The notes under the pieces: generated by a model | What the model saw: the letters and a program-made list of their open reading frames with translations, nothing else | What the model was told of the DNA's origin: nothing | Databases searched by the model: none | DNA from: Myxococcales bacterium | Lineage (GTDB): Bacteria; Myxococcota_A; Bradymonadia; UBA7976; UBA1532 | Reading direction: 5' to 3' | Assembly: GCA_020633465.1 (NCBI GenBank) | Contig: JACKDN010000007.1 | Coordinates: forward strand, 248,001 to 312,000 | DNA length: 64,000 bases | Program-made: the position numbers and the translations under genes | Shown: positions 51,691 through 60,682 of the stretch, one piece after another | How the letters are laid out: every line of letters begins with the position of its first letter | Position numbering within the stretch: position 1 is the first letter of the stretch

Positions 51691-52905
51691 TCACCCCTCG
51701 GCCGGCGGCGGCGCCTGCTGCGCCTCCTTCTTCTGCATCTCCTCCAGCTCCTTGAGGTTCTGGATCTGGATGCGAACGGCCTGGATGCGCTGGGTGACGT
51801 CCTTGCGCAGATCGGCGTCGCGCGACTCGTGCCGCAGCACCTGCTCGAAGCTGGCGAGCGCCTGGTCGAGCTTCTGGGTGTACTCCTGGTACAGGATGCC
51901 CAGGTTGTAGTGCGCGCCCACGTTGTCCGCGTCGAGCTCGATGACCTTCTTGTAGCCGGCCTCGGCCTCGTCGAAGCGCTCGAGGCCGCGCGCCGCGACC
52001 GCGCGCGACAGCAGCGCGGTGATGTTCTTCGGCTGCTGCTGGAGCACGGCGTCGAAGTGCTTCAGCGCCGTCTCGTAGTCGCGGTAGCTGAAGGTGATGG
52101 CGCCGATGTTCATGTGGGCCGGCACGTAGGTGGGATCGGCCGCCACCGCCTGCTCGAAGCTGCCGAGCGCGCGGGTCACGTCGTCCAGCTTCAGGTAGAC
52201 CAGCCCCAGGATGTTGTGGATGCCGGCCGCCTTCTCGTCGATCTTGATGCCGGTGAAGCACACCAGCTTGGCCAGCTCGTACCGCCCCAGATCGTAATAG
52301 ATCTTGGCCAGCACCTCGTAGGCGTCGACGTTCTGCGAGTCTTCCTTCAGCGCCGTCCGCACGCGCTTGACGGCCTCGGCCCACTGCTTCTGTTGCCGGT
52401 GCTCGAGCGCCAGGTTCAGGTTGGCCGGGCCGTTGAGCGGGTGCGCCTGCACGGCCTGGTTGAAGGCCCCGATGGCCTCACCGCGCCGCCCCTCCTTCTC
52501 GAGCAGGACGCCCAGGTTGCTCTGCCCCGAGCCGTAGCCCTTCTCGGTGGCCTTGCGGTACCACTCCCGGGCCTCGTCCATCTTGCCCATGCGCTCGTAC
52601 AGCACGCCGATGTTGAAGTAGGCCGGCCCGAGGGCGGGATCCTCGTCCACCGCGTCCTTGAGCATCTCGATCGCCCGCTCGGGGTTCTCGCTCTGCACCT
52701 TGGCCGCGTTGTCGAAGAGCTCCTTGGCCTCCTTCTTCACCGGCGGAGGCGGCGGCGCCTCCTCACCGGCGCCGCCCGCGCCCGTCGCGCCGCCGGCGCC
52801 GCCCGTCCCACCCGTGCCGTCCGGCTTGGTGGGCTGGCCGCCGCACCCGATCGCGAAGCCCGTCGCCAGCAGGACCGAGAGCCAGCCGTGCATCATCCGC
52901 CCCAT
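51691..52905 (-). CDS. gltE: TPR lipoprotein, AglT/GltE-like
   Basis: Protein of 404 residues. A strong AGGAGGTG lies 5 bases before ATG 52905; the lipobox TGFAIGC is followed by a Gly/Thr and poly-Pro linker (about 25-60). Ten or so TPRs follow (KELFDNAAKVQSENPERAIE, GPAYFNIGVLYERMGKMDEAREW, and so on), ending in a coiled-coil-like LKELEEMQKKEAQQ. In Myxococcus AglT (GltE) is a TPR lipoprotein encoded beside AgmU (GltD). Here the start codon overlaps the stop of the AgmU-like gene by one base (TGATG), the same neighbourhood. The assignment rests on architecture and order. Confidence 0.72.
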   Translation of the reverse strand: MGRMMHGWLSVLLATGFAIGCGGQPTKPDGTGGTGGAGGATGAGGAGEEAPPPPPVKKEAKELFDNAAKVQSENPERAIEMLKDAVDEDPALGPAYFNIGVLYERMGKMDEAREWYRKATEKGYGSGQSNLGVLLEKEGRRGEAIGAFNQAVQAHPLNGPANLNLALEHRQQKQWAEAVKRVRTALKEDSQNVDAYEVLAKIYYDLGRYELAKLVCFTGIKIDEKAAGIHNILGLVYLKLDDVTRALGSFEQAVAADPTYVPAHMNIGAITFSYRDYETALKHFDAVLQQQPKNITALLSRAVAARGLERFDEAEAGYKKVIELDADNVGAHYNLGILYQEYTQKLDQALASFEQVLRHESRDADLRKDVTQRIQAVRIQIQNLKELEEMQKKEAQQAPPPAEG

Positions 52906-55900
52906 CACGGCACCTCCTGCACGGGCAGCGTCTCGACGTACTCGGCGCGCACGTAGTCCGGGCCGAAGGCCGTCGGGCGCGCGCGAATCTCGGCGTTGTA
53001 GCGGTACTCCTGCGGGTTGAGCCGCGCGAGCTGCTTCTCGGCGAGCTCCGACCACTGGTTGAACCACTTGAGCTCCTGCGCCTTCTTCATGCACAGCACG
53101 TAGGCCTCGACCGCCTTGCCTTCGACGACCGCGGCCTTCTCGGCCATCGTGCCCTTGAAGATCTCCTTCTGCTCCTCATCGAACGACCCCGGCGGCTCCA
53201 GGTTGTAGATGTCGTTGGCGAGGGCCTGGAACATCTGGCCGATGCGCGCCAGCGCGGCGATGGCCCAGTTGGGCGAGCGGAACTCGATCACCTCGAGGTA
53301 GATGGCGCGCGCCTCGTTGGCCGTCTTGGTGCGCGCGGCGATCTTCTCGCTCATCTTCGCGACGTACTTCTTCACGTTCTTGTACGGGAAGATCTTCAGC
53401 TGGTCCTTCTCGAACTCCTGGAACACCGCCTCGGCCATCTTGAACCGGGCCTCGGCCACCGCCGCCAGGCCGGTCGTCAGGCCGCGCTTCTCGGCGTCGG
53501 ACAGATCGAGGAAGGTCTTGTAGGCGCTGTTGTAGGCCTTCTGCGCCGCCTTGGTGTCGGGCCGCTTGCCCTTCATCTCGGCGTTGCCGATCCGCGTCCA
53601 CGCCTCGAGCACCAGGTCGACGCGCGCCACCTTGCCGTAGGTGCGCAGGAACTCGTTGAAGTGGGACACCACCTGGTCCCAGCGCTCCTGCCGCTCGTAG
53701 ATGCGACCCAGCGAGAAGAACACCTCGGCGGCCTTCTCGCGGTCGCTGCCGATCAGCTTGAGGTACGCCTCGTAGTCCTTGATGGCCTGATCGAGCTCGC
53801 CGAGGCCCTCGCGGAACACCGCCGCGTTGCGCAGCGCGTCCTTCGCGTTCTCCTCCTGCGGGAACTTGGCCGCGTAGAACTCGTAGGCCTCGCTGGCCTT
53901 CGAGTAGATGGCCAGCGCGTGCAGGTTGCCGGCGATCTGATACAGCGCCTTGGGCACGAGCGGGCTGCCGCTGACCTCGTTGACCAGCAGCAGGCGGGCC
54001 TGGATGGCCTCTTCGATCTTCTTCTCGCGCTCGTAGTTCAGGGCGGCGTTGTACAGCGCCTTGTCGACGTACTCCGACGTCTTGAACTGCCGGGCGTAGG
54101 ACTTGTAGCAGCGCGCCGCCTCGACGTACTTGCGCTGCTTGCGCTCGATGCCCTCGCACTTCTTGAAGGTCGCCTGCTGCTTCAGCTTCACCAGCAGCGC
54201 GTAGAACTCGGGATCCCGGTCGGGCGGGTACAGCTTGAGGTAGGTCTCGACCTGCGCGTTCAGCTTGTCGATCTCGCCCTGCAGGTTGTAGGTGTCCAAC
54301 AGCAGGTTGGCCGCGAACACCGCGAGGCGGTGCTTCACGTACTTCTCGGAGATCTCCTTGAAGACCGGGTTCGACTTGTCGAAGTGGTTGAAGTCGTAAT
54401 AGACCCGCGCCTTGTCGTACATGATGTCGACGAGGTACTCGCTCTCCTTCACGTACTGCGTGTACAGGTCGCAGGCCTTGATGAAGCGCTGGTAGTCCTC
54501 GGGGATGGGCTTGGGCGCCTGCACCTCGATCGGCTTGGCCTCGCCGCCGTCGTCGGTGCCGGGCTCCGCGTCCAGGTCGCCCTTCGTGTCGCCGGTGCGC
54601 GGGCCCTCGCCCAGCAGCAGCTTCTTGTACGCCAGCACGGTGCCGTGCGCGGCGTCCTTGGTGAACTCGCCGTTGGCGTTCAGCTCGAGCGTGCGCTCGT
54701 AGTTCTGCGCCGCTTCCTTCCACTTCTTCAGCTTGTACAGAAGCTCGGCGTAATAGAACGTCATCGTGTAGGCGTTCTCACCGCTGGGGAACGCCTTGAT
54801 GTAGTCGCTGTACAGGTCGTAGGCGATGGCGAAGTGGTCTTCGTTCTTCGTCTTCAGCGCCAGCCGGTGGTACTCGACCGCCTTGCCGCGCGAGAGCTCC
54901 TCGATGCGCTGGCCGTCCGAGGCCACGCGCTTCGGCTCGGCGTCGGGCAGCGACTTGGCGCTGTTCCACAGCGACACCAGCCGCTTGAGCTCCTTGACCG
55001 AGTCGACCTCCTGCCCCAGCTGCTGCGTGTTGTAGGCGATCGCGATCTGGTAGCTGACCACGCGGTAGCTGTTCGACTGCAGCTTGATCAGCTGGCGGTA
55101 CAGGTCGTTCGACTTCCGCGCCTGGCCGGTGTCGGCGTACAGCTCGGCGAGGTCCTCGCACAGGTCGATGTAGTTGTCCGGCGCCACCTTGCGGAAGAAG
55201 CCCACCGCCTTGTTGGGGTTCGCGCCCTCGATGTGCACGTACGTGCGCACCAGGTCGCGCTGGGCCTCCTTCTTCAGCACCACGCGGTTCTTGCGGTCGC
55301 GCCCCGACTTCTCGAGCTGGTTGGTGTACTCGATCACCGCGAGGAACTGGCGCAGCGCCTGCGGGTGGTCGCCCTTGTTGAAGTAGCACCAGCCCAGCTT
55401 GTACAGCGCGTAGCCGTAGACGCTCGAGCCTTGCCCGATCTCGACCACCTTGCGGTAGGCCTTCAGGGCCGAGTCGACGTTGCCCTCTTCGAAGAAGATC
55501 TCGCCGAGGTTCAAGAGCGCGTCGGGCACGTGGTCCGACTGGGGGAAGCGCTTGATCAGCGCCGCGTAGATCTTCTTGGCCGAGTCGGGCTGCTTCTTCT
55601 GCTGGTAGTTGAAGCCCAGGGCGAACAGCACGCCGTCCAACCGCGGGTAGTTGGGGAAGTTGCGGACGATGTGCTCGTACACCTTGATGGCGTCTTCGCG
55701 GTACTGCTGCGACGCCTGCAGCTTCTGGTTCCGCTCGGCCGTGCACGCGTTCTCGCGCGCCTTGTCGCCGCCGGCCCGCTCGAGGCACACCCCCTCTTCG
55801 TCGAAGGCGCGGATCTCGTTGCTGCTGGCGCGCTCCCAGTACATCTCCGAGAGGCGGTACAGCAGGTCGGGCTTGGCCGGATCGTTGTCGGGGGTCGCCT

Positions 55901-56153
55901 TGATCAGCTTCTTCAGGAGGGTGAAGGCCTCCTGCCACTTGGACTCGGCCATCTCCTTGACGTTGCGGCGCACGAACTGCTCGCCGCCGAGGCCGGGCCC
56001 CTTCTCTTCGGCCTTCCGAGCGGGCGCAGCCTGCTTTCGCGTGGGCTGCGCCTTGATCTCGGCTTCCTGCTTCTCCCCCTGGGCGTACGCGCCGGCGGGG
56101 AGCGCGACGGTCGCCGTCAGGACGGCGACGAGGGAGACGAACCGACGCCTCAT
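52905..56153 (-). CDS. gltD: Periplasmic TPR protein, AgmU/GltD-like
   Basis: Protein of 1,082 residues with a Sec signal peptide (RRRFVSLVAVLTATVALPAGAYA) and no lipobox, so periplasmic. It consists of divergent TPRs throughout (PDLLYRLSEMYWERAS, PRLDGVLFALGFNYQQKKQ, SDHVPDALLNLGEIFFEEGNV, GSSVYGYALYKLGWCYFNKGD). The YGYALYKLGWCYFN type of repeat is characteristic of the long AgmU-type TPR proteins. AgmU (GltD) spans the periplasm in the Myxococcus gliding complex. The ATG overlaps the upstream gltC-like stop (ATGA) and its stop overlaps the gltE-like start: a coupled three-gene unit. Confidence 0.72.
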   Translation of the reverse strand: MRRRFVSLVAVLTATVALPAGAYAQGEKQEAEIKAQPTRKQAAPARKAEEKGPGLGGEQFVRRNVKEMAESKWQEAFTLLKKLIKATPDNDPAKPDLLYRLSEMYWERASSNEIRAFDEEGVCLERAGGDKARENACTAERNQKLQASQQYREDAIKVYEHIVRNFPNYPRLDGVLFALGFNYQQKKQPDSAKKIYAALIKRFPQSDHVPDALLNLGEIFFEEGNVDSALKAYRKVVEIGQGSSVYGYALYKLGWCYFNKGDHPQALRQFLAVIEYTNQLEKSGRDRKNRVVLKKEAQRDLVRTYVHIEGANPNKAVGFFRKVAPDNYIDLCEDLAELYADTGQARKSNDLYRQLIKLQSNSYRVVSYQIAIAYNTQQLGQEVDSVKELKRLVSLWNSAKSLPDAEPKRVASDGQRIEELSRGKAVEYHRLALKTKNEDHFAIAYDLYSDYIKAFPSGENAYTMTFYYAELLYKLKKWKEAAQNYERTLELNANGEFTKDAAHGTVLAYKKLLLGEGPRTGDTKGDLDAEPGTDDGGEAKPIEVQAPKPIPEDYQRFIKACDLYTQYVKESEYLVDIMYDKARVYYDFNHFDKSNPVFKEISEKYVKHRLAVFAANLLLDTYNLQGEIDKLNAQVETYLKLYPPDRDPEFYALLVKLKQQATFKKCEGIERKQRKYVEAARCYKSYARQFKTSEYVDKALYNAALNYEREKKIEEAIQARLLLVNEVSGSPLVPKALYQIAGNLHALAIYSKASEAYEFYAAKFPQEENAKDALRNAAVFREGLGELDQAIKDYEAYLKLIGSDREKAAEVFFSLGRIYERQERWDQVVSHFNEFLRTYGKVARVDLVLEAWTRIGNAEMKGKRPDTKAAQKAYNSAYKTFLDLSDAEKRGLTTGLAAVAEARFKMAEAVFQEFEKDQLKIFPYKNVKKYVAKMSEKIAARTKTANEARAIYLEVIEFRSPNWAIAALARIGQMFQALANDIYNLEPPGSFDEEQKEIFKGTMAEKAAVVEGKAVEAYVLCMKKAQELKWFNQWSELAEKQLARLNPQEYRYNAEIRARPTAFGPDYVRAEYVETLPVQEVP

Positions 56154-57727
56154 CGGCCACACTCCGACTTGATGGTGTAGAGGTAGTAACCCAGCTCGTC
56201 ACGCCAGTATTCGCCGGTGAACGGCCAGTACACGTGCTCGTCGTCGGTCGCGTAGATGGGCCCGGAGCGCGTGCGCTTGTTCACGAAGCCGGCGCCCTGC
56301 AGCCGGTTCTCGAGCACGCCCTTCTCGGCCGAGGCCACCTCGAACTCGATCTTCAGCGACTGGCTGATCAGGTCGTTGAGCTCGTCGACCACCCGCTGCA
56401 GCCGGGCCTTGGCCAGCCGCCCCGCCTCGTGCACGGCGATCGACTTGATGACCTCGGTCTCCTGGATGATCAGCTGCGCGAGCTGGCTCTTCGCCCAGCT
56501 CGACTTCGAGCGCCGGATGAGATCGATCTCGCGGTCGAGCTCGCGCACGTAGGCGTTGATGCGCTTGAGCGCCTTGTCCTGGAAGGCCGCGTTGAGGATC
56601 TGCCCCACCCGCGGAGACACCGCGCTGCCCGAGTCCTGCAGCTTCCCGAGGAACTCGTAGAACTCGGTCGGATCGGCGAACGAGTCGATGTAGCCCTTGA
56701 TCTCGTCGCGCAGCGGCTCGTAGGTCAGGCGGAAGTCGTTGATGGCCTCGCGCGTCTTGTCGTAGTTGCAGTTCGAGTAGAAGATCACCGCCTCGAGGAT
56801 GCCGGCCTCGGGCACGTACTCGTCCTTGAAGAAGGGCGAGTTCAACGTGTGCAGGTTGCCCAGCGCCTTCTCGTGGTTGTTCATCCGGAAGAAGGTCCAG
56901 CTCGACTCGAACAGGCCGTCGAGCCAGAGCGTGCTGTCGAGGGGCACCTGGTCGTAGTACTTCGCCGCCTGCCGGAACTGGCCGGTCGAGTAGAACACCC
57001 GCGCCATGCTCAGCACCGCCAGCTGGTTGAAGTAGCGCAGATCCTCGGTGACGTCCGACGCGTCGACCGTCGCGCGCAGCAGATCCTTGAAGGCCTCGAC
57101 GGCCGGCTTCGGCTGCTCCATCCGGACGTAGCTGATGCCGGTCAGGTACTTCGCCTTGGGGAAGTAGCGGCTGGTGGTCGGCACCTGGGTCAGGAACTCG
57201 AGGCCGGTCTCGACCGCGCCCTTCTTGTAGTGGTGCTGGCCGATGAGGAAGGCGAGCTCGTTGCGGAACTCGACCGGGCAGTCGTCGAGCTTGTACTGCG
57301 CGATCTTCTCGAGCAGACCGGGATCGCCCGAGATCTTGCGCGACAGGTAGTACAGCCACTTGCAGGTGGCCTTGTAGTACCGGTGCTGCGGGCCGGCCTG
57401 CACGACGCGATCGAAGAAGTTCAGCGCCGCCTGATACAGGCCCAGGCGGTAGAGCGTCTTGCCGAGCGTGTACTCGGCCTTCTGCTCGACCGGCGTGACG
57501 GCGACCTCGTTGCGCGAGACCAGGCGGTAGAGGATCAGGCTGGCACGCAAGAAGTCGCGCTTCTTGTATGCCTTCAGCGACTCCTCGAGCTCGGCCTTGG
57601 CCTCCTTGTCCTCTTCGACGTTGACCGGCGCGAACGTCATGGCGTCGTCGCCTTGCGCGAAGGCGGCGAGAGGCGCGGCGAACGGCGAAAGGATCAGGCA
57701 GATCGCCAAGGACCAACGGAGCTGCAT
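56150..57727 (-). CDS. gltC: Periplasmic TPR protein, GltC-like
   Basis: Protein of 525 residues, ATG 57727 with GGAGGG upstream. Sec signal peptide (MQLRWSLAICLILSPFAAPLAAFA), no lipobox. TPR-like helical pairs occupy residues 45-300 (AEYTLGKTLYRLGLYQAALNFFDRVV, AKYLTGISYVRMEQPKPAVEAFKD), then a long coiled coil (about 370-470; RRSKSSWAKSQLAQLIIQE). A short conserved-looking tail reads VYWPFTGEYWRDELGYY and IKSEC. That tail and the order before an AgmU-like gene match the GltC family as I know it. First gene of the operon gltC-gltD-gltE, with a good promoter 100 bases upstream. Confidence 0.68.
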   Translation of the reverse strand: MQLRWSLAICLILSPFAAPLAAFAQGDDAMTFAPVNVEEDKEAKAELEESLKAYKKRDFLRASLILYRLVSRNEVAVTPVEQKAEYTLGKTLYRLGLYQAALNFFDRVVQAGPQHRYYKATCKWLYYLSRKISGDPGLLEKIAQYKLDDCPVEFRNELAFLIGQHHYKKGAVETGLEFLTQVPTTSRYFPKAKYLTGISYVRMEQPKPAVEAFKDLLRATVDASDVTEDLRYFNQLAVLSMARVFYSTGQFRQAAKYYDQVPLDSTLWLDGLFESSWTFFRMNNHEKALGNLHTLNSPFFKDEYVPEAGILEAVIFYSNCNYDKTREAINDFRLTYEPLRDEIKGYIDSFADPTEFYEFLGKLQDSGSAVSPRVGQILNAAFQDKALKRINAYVRELDREIDLIRRSKSSWAKSQLAQLIIQETEVIKSIAVHEAGRLAKARLQRVVDELNDLISQSLKIEFEVASAEKGVLENRLQGAGFVNKRTRSGPIYATDDEHVYWPFTGEYWRDELGYYLYTIKSECGR

Positions 57728-57826
57728 GGGCACGTCCCTCCCTCGACCGACAAGGCCCGGCGGCCCCAGGCGGGCCGCTGGTGTGCAGGCCACGGCCCCG
57801 CCGGCCGTCGAGCCGGGACACCGGTG

Positions 57827-57855
57827 GTTATAAGGTCGGGTTCCTCGGAAAGCAA
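57827..57855 (-). promoter_or_regulatory. Predicted promoter of the gltC-D-E-like operon
   Basis: Minus strand TTGCTT (57855-57850), 17 bases, TATAAC (57832-57827), within an AT-rich patch. It leaves a leader of about 93 bases. Confidence 0.6.
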
Positions 57856-57947
57856 AGGATTTCAAGGCGCCTCGATGCTTGCCGCGGAGTGTCGCCTGCG
57901 CGTACAGTGAGCGCGTTCTCGGGGGTGTCTCGAGCGGCCGGGCGGCG

Positions 57948-57975
57948 TTGACAGCGCGCTCGTTCGAGGTAGGAT
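57948..57975 (+). promoter_or_regulatory. Predicted promoter of the cysteine-rich lipoprotein gene
   Basis: TTGACA (57948-57953), 16 bases, TAGGAT (57970-57975). Perfect -35, about 45 bases before the coding start. Divergent from the glt-like operon promoter 93 bases away. Confidence 0.65.
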
Positions 57976-58027
57976 ACCCCGTTTCCGGTGATGCGCCAGC
58001 GTCGCCGTCTCGGCAGTGAGGTCAGCT

Positions 58028-58456
58028 TTGAAGCGCGCGATGTTCGTCCAGACCGGCCGACTCGTCCTCGGCGCCAGCGCGGTCGTCGTGCTGTCCGCGG
58101 GTTGCGACACCGGCTTCGGGCAGCCCTGCGACATCCCCAAGGTGGAGGCCTTCCGCCGCGCCTGCAGCCCCGCGCCGAGCGACGGCGCCGACGGGGGCAC
58201 CTCGGACATCGACCGCGAGTCGAAGGCGTCCTGCGCCATCAAGAACTACGCGGGCTGCGAGACGCGGGTGTGCCTCGTCTACCGTGGCTCCAGTCCCTTC
58301 TGCAGCGAGCCCTGCCAGGCCGACGGCGACTGCGAGGGCAGCGCGGTGTGCCGCCCGCTCCTCGGCGACACCGATCTCGACAGCGCCGCCTGCACCCCCA
58401 CCGAGGGCTTCACGCCCGAGTGCTACTGCGTGCGCAAGGGCGATCTGGCCGACTGA
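58028..58456 (+). CDS. Cysteine-rich secreted lipoprotein
   Basis: Protein of 142 residues. TTG 58028 is chosen because GAGG (58018-58021) lies 6 bases upstream and the product starts MKRAM; GTG 58016 and ATG 58040 are alternatives. The signal peptide ends at the lipobox VVLSAGC. The mature part has about ten cysteines in pairs (CQADGDCEGSAVC, CAIKNYAGC), the same style as the gene at 54-371, and ends in VRKGDLAD. Probably a surface or periplasmic lipoprotein of unknown role. It is transcribed away from the glt-like operon and converges with yraN. Confidence 0.75.
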   Translation: MKRAMFVQTGRLVLGASAVVVLSAGCDTGFGQPCDIPKVEAFRRACSPAPSDGADGGTSDIDRESKASCAIKNYAGCETRVCLVYRGSSPFCSEPCQADGDCEGSAVCRPLLGDTDLDSAACTPTEGFTPECYCVRKGDLAD

Positions 58457-58487
58457 GCCGGCGCCCCCTGCCCTCTCCCGATCTTCC

Positions 58488-58865
58488 TCAGAAACTCCAG
58501 GGCGGCACGAACGCGTTCGGGTGATGCTCCACCCGGGTGTCGTCGGGCAGGAACGTGACGCCGACGACGTCGAAGCGCACGTCGCGTGGCGGCTCGCCCC
58601 GGCGCTGGCGCAGGTAGACGTCCGTCGCCCGCGCCACCTTGGCCTGCTTGGCGGCGTTCACCGTCAGCGTGGGCGACGCGAGGTGCCGCGTGGTCACCGA
58701 CCGCACCTCGACGATCACCAGCAGATCGCCGCGCCGCACCACCACGTCCAGCTCACCCACCCGGCAACGCCAGTTGCGCGCCTCGACGATGAAGCCGGCC
58801 TGCTCGAAGAAGGCGGCGACCGCCGCCTCGGCGCTCTGGCCGGTGGCGGCGCGGCGGTCGGTCAC
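58488..58865 (-). CDS. yraN: YraN/UPF0102 family nuclease-fold protein
   Basis: Protein of 125 residues. The family core is present: GQSAEAAVAAFFEQAGFIVEARNWRC, then GELDVVVRRGDLLVIVEVR, in which the E/D...ExR residues match the PD-(D/E)XK nuclease active site. UPF0102 proteins are poorly characterised predicted nucleases. The GTG start overlaps the rnhB stop (GTGA); it is the last gene of the rpsP operon, a common arrangement. Confidence 0.85.
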   Translation of the reverse strand: MTDRRAATGQSAEAAVAAFFEQAGFIVEARNWRCRVGELDVVVRRGDLLVIVEVRSVTTRHLASPTLTVNAAKQAKVARATDVYLRQRRGEPPRDVRFDVVGVTFLPDDTRVEHHPNAFVPPWSF

Positions 58866-59545
58866 GGCGCCGTCCAGCGGAACGATCGCCGGTGGGCGGG
58901 GCACGGGCCGTGCGCGACCAGCGCGCGGCGATGCTCGACGGTGCCGTACCCCTTGTGCCGCGCGAAGCCGTAGGCGGGGTACCGGCCGTCGAGCACAGTC
59001 ATCAGGCGATCGCGCGCCACCTTGGCCAGGACGCTGGCCGCCGCGATGGTCAGGCTGCGGCTGTCGCCCTTCACCAGGGGGAACTGCTCGCCGCGGTAGT
59101 CGGGCAGGGGCAGGTTGCCGTCGACGAGGACGGTGTGCGCGGCGCCACCCAGCCGACGGAGCGCGCGCTCCGTCGCCCGAATCCAGGCTTCGCGCGTGGC
59201 CTCGAGGATGTTGATCGCGTCGATGCGGTCGGGCTCGACCCGCGCCACGCCGACGGCGACGGCGACGCGGACGATCGCCGGCACCAGCGCCTCGCGCTGC
59301 TGGGCGCTCAGCTTCTTGCTGTCGTCGAGGATCGCGAGGTCGGCGGGCAGCGGGCCGCGCGGCAGCACGACCGCGGCCGCCACGACGGGGCCGGCGAGCG
59401 GACCGCGGCCGGCCTCGTCGATGCCCAGCAGGGGCCAACGGCCGGCCGCGTGCGCCCACGCCTCGACCGCGCCGAGCGGCGCGTCGCGCGGGGGGACGCC
59501 GAAGAGATCGGGCTGGACGGTGCGTCGGCGAGCGTCGACCGTCAC
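58862..59545 (-). CDS. rnhB: Ribonuclease HII
   Basis: Protein of 227 residues that cleaves RNA in RNA-DNA hybrids, including single ribonucleotides. The acidic active site is complete: D43-E44 in GIDEAGRGPLAGPV, D142 in LVDGN and D161 in KGD; SKKLS follows LDD at 74-75. The C-terminus (YGFARHKGYGTVEHRRAL) is typical. The GTG start lies 10 bases after the rplS stop without a clear ribosome-binding site. Confidence 0.95.
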   Translation of the reverse strand: MTVDARRRTVQPDLFGVPPRDAPLGAVEAWAHAAGRWPLLGIDEAGRGPLAGPVVAAAVVLPRGPLPADLAILDDSKKLSAQQREALVPAIVRVAVAVGVARVEPDRIDAINILEATREAWIRATERALRRLGGAAHTVLVDGNLPLPDYRGEQFPLVKGDSRSLTIAAASVLAKVARDRLMTVLDGRYPAYGFARHKGYGTVEHRRALVAHGPCPAHRRSFRWTAP

Positions 59546-59555
59546 GAGGCGCCGA

Positions 59556-59906
59556 TCAGCCGAACAGGTGGCGGGCCTTGATGCGGGCCGCCTTGCCCGA
59601 GCGGTTGCGCAGGTAGTAGATGCGCGCCTGGCGGACGCGACCCTCGCGCACCACCTCGATGCTCTCGACGTTGGGCCCGTGCAGCGGGAAGATGCGCTCG
59701 ACGCCGATGCCGAAGCTCACCTTGCGCACGGTGAAGGTCGAGCGGACGCCCGCGCGGTGGCGGCGCAGGCACACGCCCTCGAAGGCCTGCGTGCGCTCCT
59801 TGTCGCCTTCCTTGATGCGCACGTTCACCCGGACGGTGTCCCCCGCCCGGAAGCTCGGCACGTTCACCTTCTCGAACCGCTTCTCGATCTGGCTCAGCGC
59901 GTTCAT
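59556..59906 (-). CDS. rplS: 50S ribosomal protein L19
   Basis: Protein of 116 residues. Signatures: FRAGDTVRVNVRIKEGDKER, QAFEGVCLRR, GVRSTFTVRKVSFGIGVERIFPLHGP and RVRQARIYYLRNRSGKAARIK. The start overlaps the trmD stop by one base (TGATG). Normal length. Confidence 0.98.
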   Translation of the reverse strand: MNALSQIEKRFEKVNVPSFRAGDTVRVNVRIKEGDKERTQAFEGVCLRRHRAGVRSTFTVRKVSFGIGVERIFPLHGPNVESIEVVREGRVRQARIYYLRNRSGKAARIKARHLFG

Positions 59907-60682
59907 CAGTCCGTCTCCTCGTGGCTCGACGTCCCGTCGAGCAGATCCTGGCGCTCGGCGTCGGTCAAGGCCGCCGACGCGAGCAGGTCCGGCCTCACCC
60001 GGGCCGTCCGACGCAGCGACGCCTGGCGCCGCCACGCCTCGATGCGGGCGTGATGCCCGCTGAGCAGCACCGGCGGCACCGGCAGGTCGCGCCAGGTGGC
60101 CGGTCGTGTGTAGTGCGGGTGCTCGAGCAGCCCGTCACTGAACGATTCGTGCTGCGCCGACTCGGCGTTGCCGAGCACCCCGGGCAACAGGCGCAGCGTG
60201 GCGTCGATGACCACCAGCGCCGCGAGCTCGCCGCCCGACAGCACGTAATCGCCGATCGAGATCTCGTCGTCGATCAGCGTGTCGCACACCCGCTGGTCGA
60301 TGCCCTCGTAGCGGCCGCACACCAGGACCAGGCTGTCGAGCCGCGAGAACGCGACCGCGTCGGCCTGGCTGAAGAGCCGCCCCGAGGGCGTCACCAGCAC
60401 GCGGCGGGCCGCGGGGCCCGCCGACTCGATCGCCCGCGCCACCGGCCCGGGCTTCATCACCATGCCGGCCCCGCCGCCGAAGGGGACGTCGTCCACGCTC
60501 CGGTAGCGGTCCGTCGTGTGGTCGCGCGGATCGACCGTGTCGACGACCGCCAGCCCGCGCTTGACCGCCCGCCCCACGACGCCCTCGGCCACGTAGGACC
60601 GGATGAGGTCGGGGAAGAGGGTCACCACCGTGTAGCGGGGCGGCGGTGCGACCGCGGTCGCCTCGGCCGGCCCGTCATCCAT
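59906..60682 (-). CDS. trmD: tRNA (guanine37-N1)-methyltransferase
   Basis: Protein of 258 residues. It methylates G37 of tRNAs to prevent frameshifting. SPOUT-class motifs: YTVVTLFPDLI, VDDVPFGGGAGMVMKP, VCGRYEGIDQRV, EISIGDYVLSGGELAALVVIDA and LLSGHHARIEAWRR. ATG 60682 lies inside the rimM 3' end (8-base overlap). Confidence 0.98.
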   Translation of the reverse strand: MDDGPAEATAVAPPPRYTVVTLFPDLIRSYVAEGVVGRAVKRGLAVVDTVDPRDHTTDRYRSVDDVPFGGGAGMVMKPGPVARAIESAGPAARRVLVTPSGRLFSQADAVAFSRLDSLVLVCGRYEGIDQRVCDTLIDDEISIGDYVLSGGELAALVVIDATLRLLPGVLGNAESAQHESFSDGLLEHPHYTRPATWRDLPVPPVLLSGHHARIEAWRRQASLRRTARVRPDLLASAALTDAERQDLLDGTSSHEETD

